Origin: Neolentinus lepideus HHB14362 ss-1 | Lineage: Eukaryota > Basidiomycota > Agaricomycetes > Gloeophyllales > Gloeophyllaceae | Direction of reading: 5' to 3' | Length of the DNA: 64,000 nucleotides | Assembly: GCA_001632425.1 (NCBI GenBank) | Contig: KV425557.1 | Coordinates: 62,001 to 126,000, forward strand | In this document: piece after piece, positions 11,701 to 22,850 of the stretch | Layout: every line of letters starts with the position of its first letter | Numbering within the stretch: position 1 is the first letter of the stretch | Program-made: the position numbers and the translations under genes | Notes under the pieces: model-generated | Seen by the model: only the letters and a program-made list of their open reading frames with translations | Told to the model about the DNA's origin: nothing | Database searches by the model: none

Positions 11701-13100
11701 TTGTAGGGTTGTATGACTTATTCTGGCGTAGGTGGCATCACCTTCACTGGTTCCATCGTCGCCTTCCTGAAGTTAGCTGGAAAGATGTCATCCAGACCGC
11801 TTTTACTTCCCGGTCGACATCTGATAAATAGCGCTCTGCTGGGCACGAACCTGGCTGCTATAGGGCCATTCCTATCAATGGCCCCTTCGGCACCAATGGT
11901 CGCTGCGGGTTTCCTGGGGGCCAGTACAGTTCTCAGCTTCATTCAAGGGTTCACTACTACATCAGCCATCGGTGGAGCAGACATGCGTATGTACTCTCAG
12001 TCTGGTTAGTTTGAACTTCATCTAATATCCGGACAGCGGTTGTGATCACCGTGCTGAACGCCTACTCTGGCTTTGCTCTTGTTGCCGAAGGTAGGTATTC
12101 GATTATATTTTCTGTGTAGAGAGCTGGAACACGGTTAACTTGTAGGTTTCATGCTGGACAACACACTACTAACCACCGTTGGATCACTGATTGGTGTCAG
12201 TGGCTCCATCCTGTCTTATATTATGGTACGTCCATTCAAAATATTTTGTTACCCGTTGCTCATTTGTGCTGTAGTGCGTGGCGATGAATCGCTCTTTAGT
12301 AAATGTGCTATTTGGAGGCATTGGAACACAAGCTACGTCAGAAGGGCCTAAGATAGAAGGGACAATTACGAAGACGTCTGTCGACGATACTGTCGACGCG
12401 CTTGCCAGCTCAGACAGCGTCATTTTGGCAAGTATCGTTTTTATTATTCAACTGGGTCGTAATTAATGTATACACTGCAGGTCGTAGGTAAGGAGTCTTG
12501 CATTAATTCGCTACTATTCGTGACACTGAACGCGTGCAGGCTACGGCATGGCTGTTGCCCGGGCACAATATGCGATCTCGGAGTTTGTATCTGCACTGAG
12601 AGCGAAGGGTATTAAAGTCCGCTTTGCAATTCACCCAGTCGCCGGTCGGATGCCAGGTCAATGTAATGTACTGCTGGCTGAGGCTTCTGTACCATATGAC
12701 AGTGAGCCATAGAACTGCATTTATTGGCCGTTTCATTAAAACATTCTCTAGTCGTTCTGGAGATGGACGAGATCAATGACGACTTCAGCGAGACCGACGT
12801 TACCCTTGTCATTGGTGCAAACGACACCGTTAACCCGATCGCACTCGAGCCAGGCTCTCCCATCGCTGGCATGCCCGTCCTGCAAGCATGGAAGAGCAAA
12901 CAGGTGATAGTCATGAAGAGAGGAATGTCTAGTGGATACGCGGACGTTCCGAACCCCATGTTTTACATGCCGAATACCAAGATGCTGTTTGGTGACGCCA
13001 AGGATACTTGCGAGGGTATGCTTCCGCCTGCAACGTACTTGAGGGAAACTGATGAATGTCTTATATAGCAATCAAGGAAGGCCTGAAAGCGAGAAGTTGA
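8738..13100 (+). CDS. NNT: NAD(P) transhydrogenase, mitochondrial, single-chain type
   Basis: Proton-translocating transhydrogenase of the inner mitochondrial membrane; it uses the proton gradient to reduce NADP+ with NADH. Secure coding starts near 9104 with [20 protein letters not shown] (domain I, NAD-binding). It continues through [20 protein letters not shown] (Rossmann fold), [18 protein letters not shown] and a proline linker ([11 protein letters not shown]). Domain II follows as many membrane helices between about 10700 and 12240. Domain III ends it ([35 protein letters not shown]), with TGA at 13098-13100. Roughly 1,080 residues and many introns. The domain order is the eukaryotic I-II-III chain. 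The 5' end is uncertain: a leader exon at 8738-8795 ([19 protein letters not shown]) looks like a mitochondrial presequence but needs an unusually long intron of about 280 nt to join in frame. Confidence 0.93.
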
Positions 13101-13606
13101 ATGCCGGCTCATCGACCGTCTGGCTAAGGCATTGTCACTGGGAGGGTCATGTATTATCAGTGGAGCGCATCTTCATGCAATGAACGCCCGTGTAGTTGTT
13201 CAATTACATATTTTGAAGATAGACACGAGACACTAATGTCTCAGCAGTGATGTACACGTAGAATCAGGGCGAATCGTGTGCAGCGGGGATATAACTTCAA
13301 GGTGATGAGGTCGCAACTTTAATTATGCTATACTTCTATTTCTTTACTTGCGCAAGGTATATGGTCATTATTACATCCAGAGGGCGCAGGACTACGTAAA
13401 AGAATGCAGTCCGTCAACTTGAAGGTCCATCGTTCGGCCGTACAAAAGAAAGGCAGCCGGGCGAATGAATAGTCCGAGAATTAAGCGTGAAATACGAGGT
13501 CCAAATAGCTCTCGAGTAGTCGGAATTAAAGTATATAGTCAGGTCCAAAATTCCACTATAACACCACGTTGCTCCTTCCAGTCATGAAACCAAACTACGC
13601 AGTACA
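13101..13606. other. Intergenic between convergent genes
   Basis: It holds the two facing 3' UTRs of the transhydrogenase and the sugar-nucleotide transporter. I see no further gene. Confidence 0.6.
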
Positions 13607-15399
13607 TCACGATGAACCTGGCCCTGACTGTGAGCGCGATGACTCATCTAGCACGAACGACGCTCGCGGCGACTGATACATCGGCGGCGGCGGTGGCGTC
13701 CGTGACGCGGGGATTGGGTGGCCAGGTAGGAGGGATAAGGATGACGAGCGCGGCACCGTGAGGCCATGATACGGCCCCAGCGAGGGTCTCGTTACGAGCT
13801 CAGGCGCATCGTTCAATAGTAGAATAGGGCCGTGGCGGGGCTGTGAAAATGAGATGAGGTGCGATAGTGACAACGAAGAGCCATGCTTCTTCTTGTCCAA
13901 GTCCGGCGACTGGAGCTCCGGAGAAGAGGCGCCATTCGTGAGCAATACCGGGGACAGGGGTCTCCGCGGCGTTATGGACGCGCTGGACAGACTGACGGCC
14001 GAGGATCTGGGCCAGTGTGGGCAGGGCCCTGACCACTTCCAGCCCTTGGCACTTGACTGCTCTGGCTGATTGTACATCCAGGTCGCAAGGAGGACAGTCA
14101 AGGAACCAGCAGTGAAGGCAAACGTAATCCTGAAGTCGAAAAGGGCGACAGAGGCAAGGAAGGAAATGACAATGCTCAAGCTGGTCGCGAAGCCCTTCAT
14201 GATGTTGTCTGAATACTTGATCACGAGCGCCGTGATCAAGCCGCCGAGGACCTGGATCATGACGGTTGCCCAAGCCCAAGGCCCAAAGTTCCGGAACAGA
14301 TTGCTCACGAAACAGCCTTGGCTGGCCGCAGCAGCAGCCTCCACGGGAGAAGAGACATTTGCCGCAATGACGGGTACGAGCGCCGGGAGAAGGGAGAAGA
14401 GTGACAACTGCACATTGCGTACCCACAGGTCTGCAGGAGAATTCTTCAACACCATCTCAAAGTAGACGCCCGCCAGGCCGGAAGTGAAGCATGCTGCTGC
14501 GACAGCCAGGAATCCCTTCAGAGGCTGCATGACATGAACATCCGCCGAGGACGCGTTCGCTGAGCCGTTCTGAATCTGCACGATACCCACACCAAGTGCC
14601 AGTAGCAGCAGGGCAAACCACTTGGTGAAGCTGAGCTTCTTCCTCAGTAGCAACACAGAGAAGGCGGCCGTCGTAAGAATCTTCATCTGGTACGACACTT
14701 GGAAAGTAGCAGCATCGAGGTTGGAAGCCGCGACGTATTGGAGATTATTTTGGATAACTGAACCAGGTAAATCAATCACGATAACTATCACGACCGCAAC
14801 GACAAGACATACCATATAAAATAGATGGGATAGATAGTTTCCAGCAGTCGGGACTGAAAACCTCCCTGCCTAATCTCCTGAACTTCGACATCAGATTTCT
14901 CGGATGGCAGGTCTTGAATATCGTCACTCCGGAGATACTGAGAGTGGTCTTGGGAGCATCAGGGGTATGCTCTTGACGATCAAGCCGTAGAAAGGCGATG
15001 ACGAGGGAAATAAACCCCTTTAGGAGCTCGTTCAAGAGGACAGCAGCAGCAGCCGAGTACGTGCGCGACGGTGCGGTCGACACGCGCGAATAGTGCATAA
15101 TTATCGTGAGGAGAGCATTTTGGACTGCCAGAGTCACTAGACTGCAGAACAGAGCGCGTCAGTCAGGCTGCACTCACATGTCAAACACACTGCCAGATGA
15201 CAAACGTCGCTCTCGGACGAAGAGGACACGACAACACTTACGAGACGTATTTGAGAGGCATGCCACATATTGACGGAACAGACGGCGTTGCGTCGTTGAG
15301 ATGAGGAATCCCAAGCTCCTCATTGTTATACTTGTCTTCCTTGGACTTGGAGAACTGCACAGAATGCGGGGAGTAGAGGTCGGCATTCTGTAGAGACAT
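13607..15399 (-). CDS. Nucleotide-sugar transporter, SLC35A (UDP-galactose) type
   Basis: Golgi antiporter exchanging a UDP-sugar for UMP. Three exons. The start at 15399 gives MSLQNADLYSPHSVQFSKSK, a cytosolic N-terminus. Then come PLKYVSLVTLAVQNALLTII and IMHYSR, the first membrane helix with the SLC35A signature. After the second intron QNNLQYVAASNLDAATFQVS and YQMKILTTA are the conserved core of the family, and KYSDNIMKGFATSLSIVISF is the other signature. About ten membrane segments are expected. SLC35A2/A3-like transporters fit best; the exact sugar cannot be decided from sequence alone. After the last helix (ATWMYN) there is a tail of over 100 residues rich in Ser, Pro and Arg. This makes the protein about 500 residues against 330-400 for typical members. 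Confidence 0.9.
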
Positions 15400-16179
15400 G
15401 GCAGTATAGGAATGTCCTAAGCACTCGAAGCGAGACAGACGAGAGCGACCAGCGGCGGGGTATCGAGAGAGCAGAGTCGAAATTCTGAGGTCTATGAGAA
15501 TTTGAGACGACCACTAGCTTCGCCGCAGTCCGAAAGGCGCTGGCTGTCCTCGAGCTATAAACAGGGCGCGGTGGCTGTAGCCCATTCCGGGCCTTCCGCT
15601 ACCGCGCGATCGCCATTCGCTGTGATGGATTTCCCGTCAGGCCTGATGCGCTATGGAATGACGTCTGTTTACAGGAAAAACATATCAGCAATTAACGTGC
15701 AGAGACCTTTGTTAGGACATGTCTGATCACACATGGACGGTACTACAAGAGAGGGGCGAGTGAGGACATATCTCGGAGATTTCAAAATGGACTGTGTAGC
15801 AGAAGAATATCCTTCTCCATTCCCACTAACGCTCCAGCACCCCAAATCTACATTGATAGCCGAGTTCCCGAGACACACATACGAGCGAGCAGGTTGGGAC
15901 ACGCAGATACTTCCACTGAGGACCGTATCTCAGACGAGCTCCATGTCAATATCCACGTCACGGCTACTTAGCGAGAGGTTACCCAGGTCGCTCGGACGAA
16001 CTAGAAGAGCTACTAGAAGATCACCGATGAACAAACCCTGATTCCTGTTGGTGACGTATGTGCAATGTGCGACAAGAATCTGAAGTATATCATTCAGAGA
16101 TACAGTGACGACAGAAAAAGACAAATCTAGAATATTACAAGGTATACAGGCCCCCATACGCTGGCGGAGCACCTGCCTT
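15400..16179. other. Intergenic: transporter promoter and 3' side of next gene
   Basis: No gene is recognised. The stretch upstream of 15400 is GC-rich. A frame at 15502-15726 on the plus strand has no recognisable features. Confidence 0.45.
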
Positions 16180-18366
16180 CTACCGGAGAGTCGACATCCT
16201 AAAGTCCCCGTACCGGCTCTTGCGCTCCTCCCCGGTGTAGTACCCATAGATGCTGTACGTCGGACAGCTATATCCCGCATACTCGTCCGGGCTCGCATGC
16301 TGCATGGCCATCTGCGCCAAAGACTGCATGGGTGGTGGAGACGGTACGCGAGGCGGCTTATCGCTCGAGCTCGTGGCCTGGTATTTGAAATGCGCAGGCT
16401 CCTCAATCAGTCCTGATGACGACTTTGATTGCTCGAAGATTTGCGATTGCAAGGGCGTCTCGAATCCATTGAGCATAAGGTTGCCGAGAGAGGCGCTAGC
16501 TTCAAGAGGGGGAGAGGGCTCCGGTACAGGCTTCCGGGTGGGCATGGGATGAGTACGCAGGTCGCCGACGACACTCAGAGAGTCGTCCGGGTAGATGGTC
16601 ATCTCAGGCGATGGAGGCGATGTTAAACCGAGGACAGCAGTGATGGCCTTTGTATCCCGAGCGCGACGAGCGTTCGACTTCTCCGCAGTAGGCAGAGGAG
16701 GAACAGGAGTATTCTGGACATCCTCGAAGGGGTTCGCGTTCGAAGAATAAGACGAAGCAGAAGCCGATGCACGGAGGGAGGTACTAGGATAAGGCGCCTT
16801 GATACGCTCTCGTCCACGAGCCAGAGCTGGCGCAGGAGCATCCACTACCGGAACCCGGGGAATGTATCGGTCGGCAACAGGCGAGATAACGTCACCTCCT
16901 CCATATAGAGACGTGTATGTATCTCTCTTCTCAGCGCCGCGCACACCGCTCCGGCGGCGAGTTGAAGTTCTTTTCGCCTTCTTCTCCTGGCCAAAATCTT
17001 CATCAGTGACTAGAGGTACGCCTGCGGTGTCCAAAGCAAGTCCGATAGCCTTAGGGTCCGCCACATTTTGGTCCACGCGAGGCGATACATACGAGATGGT
17101 CGACAGCCTTGACATGGCTCGCTTCCCATTCTCCTCGACAAACACACGGGACGCAGGGCGCGGCTTCCCAGTAGTCTGAGGAGGAGTCGGAAAAGTGGCT
17201 AAGACGTCAAGCGTCTTGGACTGGGGTCGTTGTCCGGGAGCTGAGACACTAATGGCCGCTTTTTCGGACGCGGGTAAAGTTCCTTGAGACTGAGTGTAGG
17301 AAGTCCAGGTCCACTGCTGATCCATGTTGTCAGAAAGCCTTTCCTTGCCGCCGAAGATAGGTGATTCCTCGAAGACTGTTTTCTCCTGATAATTGTCCTG
17401 TAAGATAGGCAAAGACGGAGTGGGCAAGTTTCGTCGTTTGGGGCGACGGCAAGCCCTGAGAACCACGCAGAAACCGACGGAGAGAAAGGCACATCCTAGC
17501 CCGATGAGGATCATAACTATCATGCGGATATGACTGGAAATGTCCTGTTCAGTAACAGCTGCCGAGTTGTGAGGTGCAGTCATAGAGGCTGTAGAGGACG
17601 CGAGCAAAGATGAACTTGATAATAAAGTAGAGATCAGACCAGGTGTAGCCGATGCGACAGCTTGTACGATAGGTGTGCTGATAGACAGGGTAGGCGTAGC
17701 GGAGTTAGGGATGCTCAGAACATGAGCGACTTGGGCACCAGTATCAGGAACAGGATCCGGAACATTAGAAAGTTCTTTCTTGGAGTCATCATTGCCCGAC
17801 TTTGCGGTTTGTTTGGCCGGCGCGGTTCGGGAGGTTGCCTTGATACCTTTGGCTTTGGAATTTGAATGTTTAATGCCGTGATCCACTGGGATGTCGTCTT
17901 CAACATGATCGAATGCTTTGCCTTTCCGTAATGTAGGATAGGGATGCCTGTTCTCCTTGTCCTTGATCTTGTCTTTATTCTGACTGTTGTTCTTCGCTCT
18001 TGCCCTGAAACTAGGTAAAGACCGTCTAGGCTTTAAGGAATATAAAGGGGGCACAGCAGTAGGCATGTTCACCGTCATGGATAGCGACCAGCGCGAACGT
18101 ATAGAGACGTGAAGGATAGAGGAGGACAACTGAACCGTCAAGCTCGTCGGAGCCGAACGCGGGGAATTGCCGAAACAGGAAACTGCAATATACGCGTCGG
18201 TCACGTGGTCAGGGTCGCCGCATCCTCGAAGGACCGCGACGGCGAACTCGAACGTGCTCCAATTTATCTCCACCGTCGTGATGAACGCTAGATCAACTTG
18301 CTCTGCTTGATATACGACCCCAACAGTCTTGCTTTCTTCTATAGCCTTCGTGTTTTGGGCTTGCAT
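16180..18366 (-). CDS. Single-pass membrane protein, unknown function
   Basis: One uninterrupted reading frame gives 728 residues from the ATG at 18366, or 632 from the ATG at 18078 (MTVNMPTAVPPLYSLKPRRS). I cannot choose between them; the first 96 residues are less biased in composition and may be real. A Ser/Thr-rich stretch (SSSSLLASSTASMTAP) lies just before one clear transmembrane helix, MIVMILIGLGCAFLSVGFCV. The helix is followed by RACRRPKRR, so the C-terminal part is probably cytosolic. That part is disordered, rich in Ser, Pro and Arg, with SPPP and PPLP motifs. The layout (Ser/Thr-rich ectodomain, one helix, long cytosolic tail) resembles fungal wall-stress sensors in shape only; no WSC or other domain is visible. 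It is divergent from the checkpoint gene, 115 bp apart. Confidence 0.7.
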   Translation of the reverse strand: MQAQNTKAIEESKTVGVVYQAEQVDLAFITTVEINWSTFEFAVAVLRGCGDPDHVTDAYIAVSCFGNSPRSAPTSLTVQLSSSILHVSIRSRWSLSMTVNMPTAVPPLYSLKPRRSLPSFRARAKNNSQNKDKIKDKENRHPYPTLRKGKAFDHVEDDIPVDHGIKHSNSKAKGIKATSRTAPAKQTAKSGNDDSKKELSNVPDPVPDTGAQVAHVLSIPNSATPTLSISTPIVQAVASATPGLISTLLSSSSLLASSTASMTAPHNSAAVTEQDISSHIRMIVMILIGLGCAFLSVGFCVVLRACRRPKRRNLPTPSLPILQDNYQEKTVFEESPIFGGKERLSDNMDQQWTWTSYTQSQGTLPASEKAAISVSAPGQRPQSKTLDVLATFPTPPQTTGKPRPASRVFVEENGKRAMSRLSTISYVSPRVDQNVADPKAIGLALDTAGVPLVTDEDFGQEKKAKRTSTRRRSGVRGAEKRDTYTSLYGGGDVISPVADRYIPRVPVVDAPAPALARGRERIKAPYPSTSLRASASASSYSSNANPFEDVQNTPVPPLPTAEKSNARRARDTKAITAVLGLTSPPSPEMTIYPDDSLSVVGDLRTHPMPTRKPVPEPSPPLEASASLGNLMLNGFETPLQSQIFEQSKSSSGLIEEPAHFKYQATSSSDKPPRVPSPPPMQSLAQMAMQHASPDEYAGYSCPTYSIYGYYTGEERKSRYGDFRMSTLR

Positions 18367-18481
18367 GTTGTATTCGACCCTTGCTTTTGATCCGCCACAA
18401 AGTCAACCCACCGATATTATACTCTGAACTCTAGTTAACATCAGCAACCACCCAACTGACGCTACTCGTGTGTGACCTGTC

Positions 18482-21400
18482 ATGGACACCCAGAGTCTGA
18501 CGACGTGAGTAGACATTCAGGGACGTTCTAGCCTAGTGCATGGGTGACTGACATTTTCGAATACCTCTTCAATCCAGTGATAGTGACACCCAAGCAACAC
18601 AGATACTGGAAAACTTGACGCATGGCGGGACAAATATGTGGAGGCCTCCAATCCCCGCCGCCGAGCCAGAACCAATGCTTGACGAGTCTCTTAGCAACTA
18701 TTCCAAAGACAACTCAGCCGAGTCATCTGACCCGCATAGTGCTGCCCCGCGCCATAATTTCTACGGACTGGCCATTCAGTCGCAATACAACGATCTCTCT
18801 GGTAATGAGGACTCCCAGAAGGAAAATACGCCTGCTCCTTGTGACAGCAGGTTACAACGACCTTCTACTCCTGGTCCTCATTCTGTAGTTTCCTCCGCGA
18901 GCGGCTCCAAAACGGGAGGTAAAATCCCAACATCAGACGATAATAATCGTCCATTTGCCGACACTTCTTTCCAAACTCCGGGAAATGCGACGACTGGATT
19001 GGAGGATGTGTTGCCGGAAATAAGAAATGATACTTCACGCTCGCCTTTTAAGGTAAACATAGCTTTGTCTGGCCCGTCGACAAAGGCAGTTTCTTTCATG
19101 TCACCCAATTCCAAAACCATTACCTCAGCTCCAGTTGTGGCACAAAGACGCGGTCGGTTCCGTCCTAAATTGATGCGACGCGATCCATCGCCTCCTGCTT
19201 CTCAAGACTCTTTCATTGACCCTCTGCCCGACCCTGCGAAGGCGTACATTGCAACAGACAGACAATTTCAGATTCCTTTATCACAGCTCGGAGAAGACTC
19301 CCTCAGTCAATCCTCGATGCGAGCTTCGTCTCCCGATAGAATATCGCATCAACTTCCCTCGCGTCGCGATCCCTCGCGTTCCAACAGCCCATCGCACATC
19401 GCGACCGTCCTTGTGGCAGCCACCCCATCTTCCTCTGGCAGTAGCAACAGCTCCCAGGATCCCGCCTCACAGGACTCACTGCTCTACAGCGCTTCTCAGG
19501 ATGTAAATTGGTACTCTAACGGTCAACCTGACCGCGAGGCTTCGCCATTGTACCCATACCACATCAACCTCCGCAGCAGTGCACCCAGGGACAATAGTCA
19601 GCAATCCGAGCCAGAGGTGTGGCAACCGACACAAGCAGTAGACGAGTTGAGCCAGTCGTCGTCAGAGGATGGGAATCAGTTCCCGCCTTCTACTGTGTCG
19701 GCCACGCAGGCTACGCAGTATCAGGAAACCCAACTTATCAGCGGCAGCAGTGGTATTCGCCAAGAGCCGCCGTCAGCCGACCCACATCCACTGCTCTCAG
19801 AGCCAGTGGCATATTCGAACGCGCCTTCGACCTCTACTAAGGCCACAAGTGCAGTGCCAAACAGTCTCTTAAGCTTAGTAGATCCGAGCAAGAGGCACCG
19901 GTACGAAGGCATCGTCGCGGAAGCGCGCGGCGATAGGGTTCCGGATGTACCTATGCCACCTCCCCGGCGGACGGTTCCTAAGCCTCAAACGTCTCGGGCT
20001 GCCGCAACTCAACAGACAAGAGACGGATCTGTGTACAGTATCAATCGGACCAGGACTGCTCCGACTGAAAGCTCTTCAGAGGTAGTTCCAGATTCCGAGC
20101 CGGCGAGACTAGCAAGACTAGAATCGAGTCCTTCTGTCCCGCTTGCAGATATTCGGAAACGAGTCAGCAATCTTAGCAGAGAGGAAGAGGAAGATCAAGG
20201 AGTTGCAACTGAAGTAGAAGAGAATCCGGACGATCACCACCACGGGCCCTTCATTCCGCCGCCGGTTGTGAATAAAAGAAAGGGGAAGGCAGGAGTGGTA
20301 AGCTTTATCCCGTCTAAAATGATGTAATATTCTTATTAATCTACAGCCAATTGCCATTGCAAAAGTCTCCAACGCTCCAGCTGTGAAAAGCACGTCTGCG
20401 AACATTAGCCGTGGCCCTCCATCCCGCGATAAGACGAAGGGCAAGCCAGTCCAAAATCCCAAGGAAGAAGAAGTCGTACCGTCTTCAGTCCCGGGTGAGG
20501 ACGCGAAAGCCCCTGCTGCCAAACCTGCGCCTGCAGATGAGCGGACTTTGGACGTAAAGATGCCCACCCGGACGAGGGCTGTATCCCAGACCGGCAAGCC
20601 CAACGCTAGAGGCAGAAAAAATGATGTAGATTCTGACACTGAGGCATCTGATAGCGACTTACGAGGTGTTTCGGGACCATCCAAGCGGCGTGATGCTGTC
20701 AGAGAGGAGGAAGAAGAAACAGACCCTGGTGATAGTAATGACAAGGGCGTGGGTATGGATGTCGACGAGCAAGAGGACTATATGCCACCTCCTGCAGCAA
20801 CTCGAAGTGCGTTGAAGAAGAGAAAGCGCTCTGTCGCTGTTGAGGGAGTGAAAACCAGGGCAACATCTCGCACTCCTACGGTGGCGGGAAGTTATACTCC
20901 TTCGGTTACTTCCACTGCGGAAAGGCTCAGCAAGCGAGTCAGGACGATGACACCTGGTACGCGACGCCTACGAGAGCCGACAAGAGTTTTCGCCCTGTGG
21001 AAGCAAGATGGGCACTACTATCCCGGCGTTATTCACGCATCCACCTTGGAGCCCAATCGCTACATAGTGCATTTCGACGACGGAACCGCTGAGACTGTGG
21101 AGGTCGCTAAGATGCGTCGCTGCCAGCTCGGCAAAGGCGATAATGTCCTTATTGGCAAGGGTCAAAGGGCAAAGGTACTCGATGCCCAAGGTTCAGATTC
21201 TAACTCGATGGTGCGCGTGGAAGTCGACGACAGAGATGGGACTGAGAATGTTGAAGTCACCGTGGGCGACATCCAGATTGCTGGCCGGACCATCACGAGC
21301 CACTGGAAAGATAGATTGCTGGTTCCGAGCGCTATCGTCACCGTCCAGCAAAGCAAGATGAAGCAGTCTCCGTCTGTTAGCCATGCCCAGGATATGTTGA

Positions 21401-22303
21401 ACAAAGCAATCTACAAGACTGGCTTCGTTATATCCAGCAGTTCGACTAGCCCCCAGGTTGAGAAAGAGAAAGCTGATGCTGTCAGCATAATCAAGACCGC
21501 CGGGGGTGTTCTTGTCGATGATTGGTCTTCCGTCGTCTCTATCGACGGTCAATTCTCATCGTCAGGCAATTGCTGGGTTGCGTATCGAAGTGGTGTGAAG
21601 TGGTCTGGTAGCGATGACATCGCGAAAATCTTCTTACTCTCTGACGACTGCACGACGAAGCCGAAGTTCCTTATGGCTCTTGCGCTCGGCGTGCCGTGCT
21701 TGGACATCCGCTGGATCCTCGCTCCAGGAGAAGTGAGCAATTGTTTCTTGAAATTAATGGTTAGACATTGACATTAGGTGCTCTACAGCTGGACTGGCCA
21801 GCATATTTATTACCTGCCGGATACAGTGAAAGTATTCAAGCGAGGATCTCGCAAATGGTGGATCTTGATTGGGGCAACAGCATTGACTATGTAGAAGACA
21901 TTATGAATAACCCGGTTGCCACGAAGCTATTCGGCAACAAATCTATCCTGTGCTTGAGCGACAAGTTTGTCCCTATTCAGGCTCATGTGACCAAGAAGGT
22001 ATGCTACTTATTGCTGTGTTTGTATACTCCTATGTTCTAACCATGCAGTAGAAAACTATCACTGACGGCAGAGGATCTTTGACCTGCGTTCCCCGCATAC
22101 TCTTGGCCATGGGCGCCATTCGGGTTGAGGCCGTGGTGCAGACCCGTTATGCCACTGAACGCAACCTCAAGGCTTATCATTATATCATTGTCTCGGAGCT
22201 CAGCGATATAGACCCCCTTCGAGGAGACGGGCTTTCTGTGGCTCATTGGGACTGGGTCAAGGACTGCCTTATTTCAGGGAGATTGTTGGATATGCCGGCG
22301 TAA
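18482..22303 (+). CDS. DNA-damage checkpoint mediator, Crb2/Rad9/53BP1-like
   Basis: Mediator that binds modified histones at DNA breaks and helps activate the checkpoint kinase in the nucleus. About 1,200 residues. A 23-nt first exon (MDTQSLT) is joined to TDSDTQATQILENL. A long disordered region rich in Ser, Pro and SQ/TQ motifs follows, which are typical ATM/ATR phosphorylation sites. The Tudor region starts near 20990 (RVFALWKQDGHYYPGVIHA) with NRYIVHFDDGTAETVEVAKM. A first BRCT repeat follows (YKTGFVISS, GGVLVDDW, LGVPCLDIRWI). A second BRCT-like region comes after an intron, using the acceptor at about 21788 that yields LDWPAYLLPAGYSES. It ends VAHWDWVKDCLISGRLLDMP with TAA at 22301. 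The order Tudor then tandem BRCT at the C-terminus is diagnostic of Crb2/53BP1. Confidence 0.9.
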
Positions 22304-22850
22304 TGGGAGGCGTAAATTTGTACGATTTTGTTGTGGTTATGCCATCTAGCACGCACCTTATGACAATACATGATTTTGTAATACTGTTACATACTGTATG
22401 CTGCATTCGTGGTGGCACTTTTTGGTTGGAGTCTGCAGAGGATTAATACGGGGAAAAAGGTCGCATTATTATCCACAGATCAAAGGATCCGCAAGACACT
22501 CCACATTAAACCAAGGGCATGACAAGTAGAGCTACGACGTGTCAAGTAAGACAAGAGCGCTGCACGGCAAACGAAAGGTAATATGATACAAGATGGTGAA
22601 AATACATGAAACAACCGCTAGCGTAGAGTATACTACGACGGCTTTGAGACCAAGAAGGAGTGCGCTACATTTTCGGGTCACGCCCAGTGAAAAGTACTAG
22701 ATAAACGCGTATATTACGACCATGTGGCGCGAAGGGTCCAGGGGGACGAAGCCAGAGATTAGAGAACCATATAAGGACCGTAAATGGACGAAATGATACA
22801 GGTAGAAGAGTCGTTCAAGAAGGACGTTGTGAGGGAGCATTATGGTGGCA
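22304..22850. other. Intergenic between convergent genes
   Basis: Facing 3' UTRs of the checkpoint gene and the PKA gene. No further feature was recognised. Confidence 0.6.

Noticed and set aside
14070..14465. 131-codon plus-strand frame over the nucleotide-sugar transporter
   Set aside because: It lies antisense to well-conserved transporter exons and shows no domain of its own.
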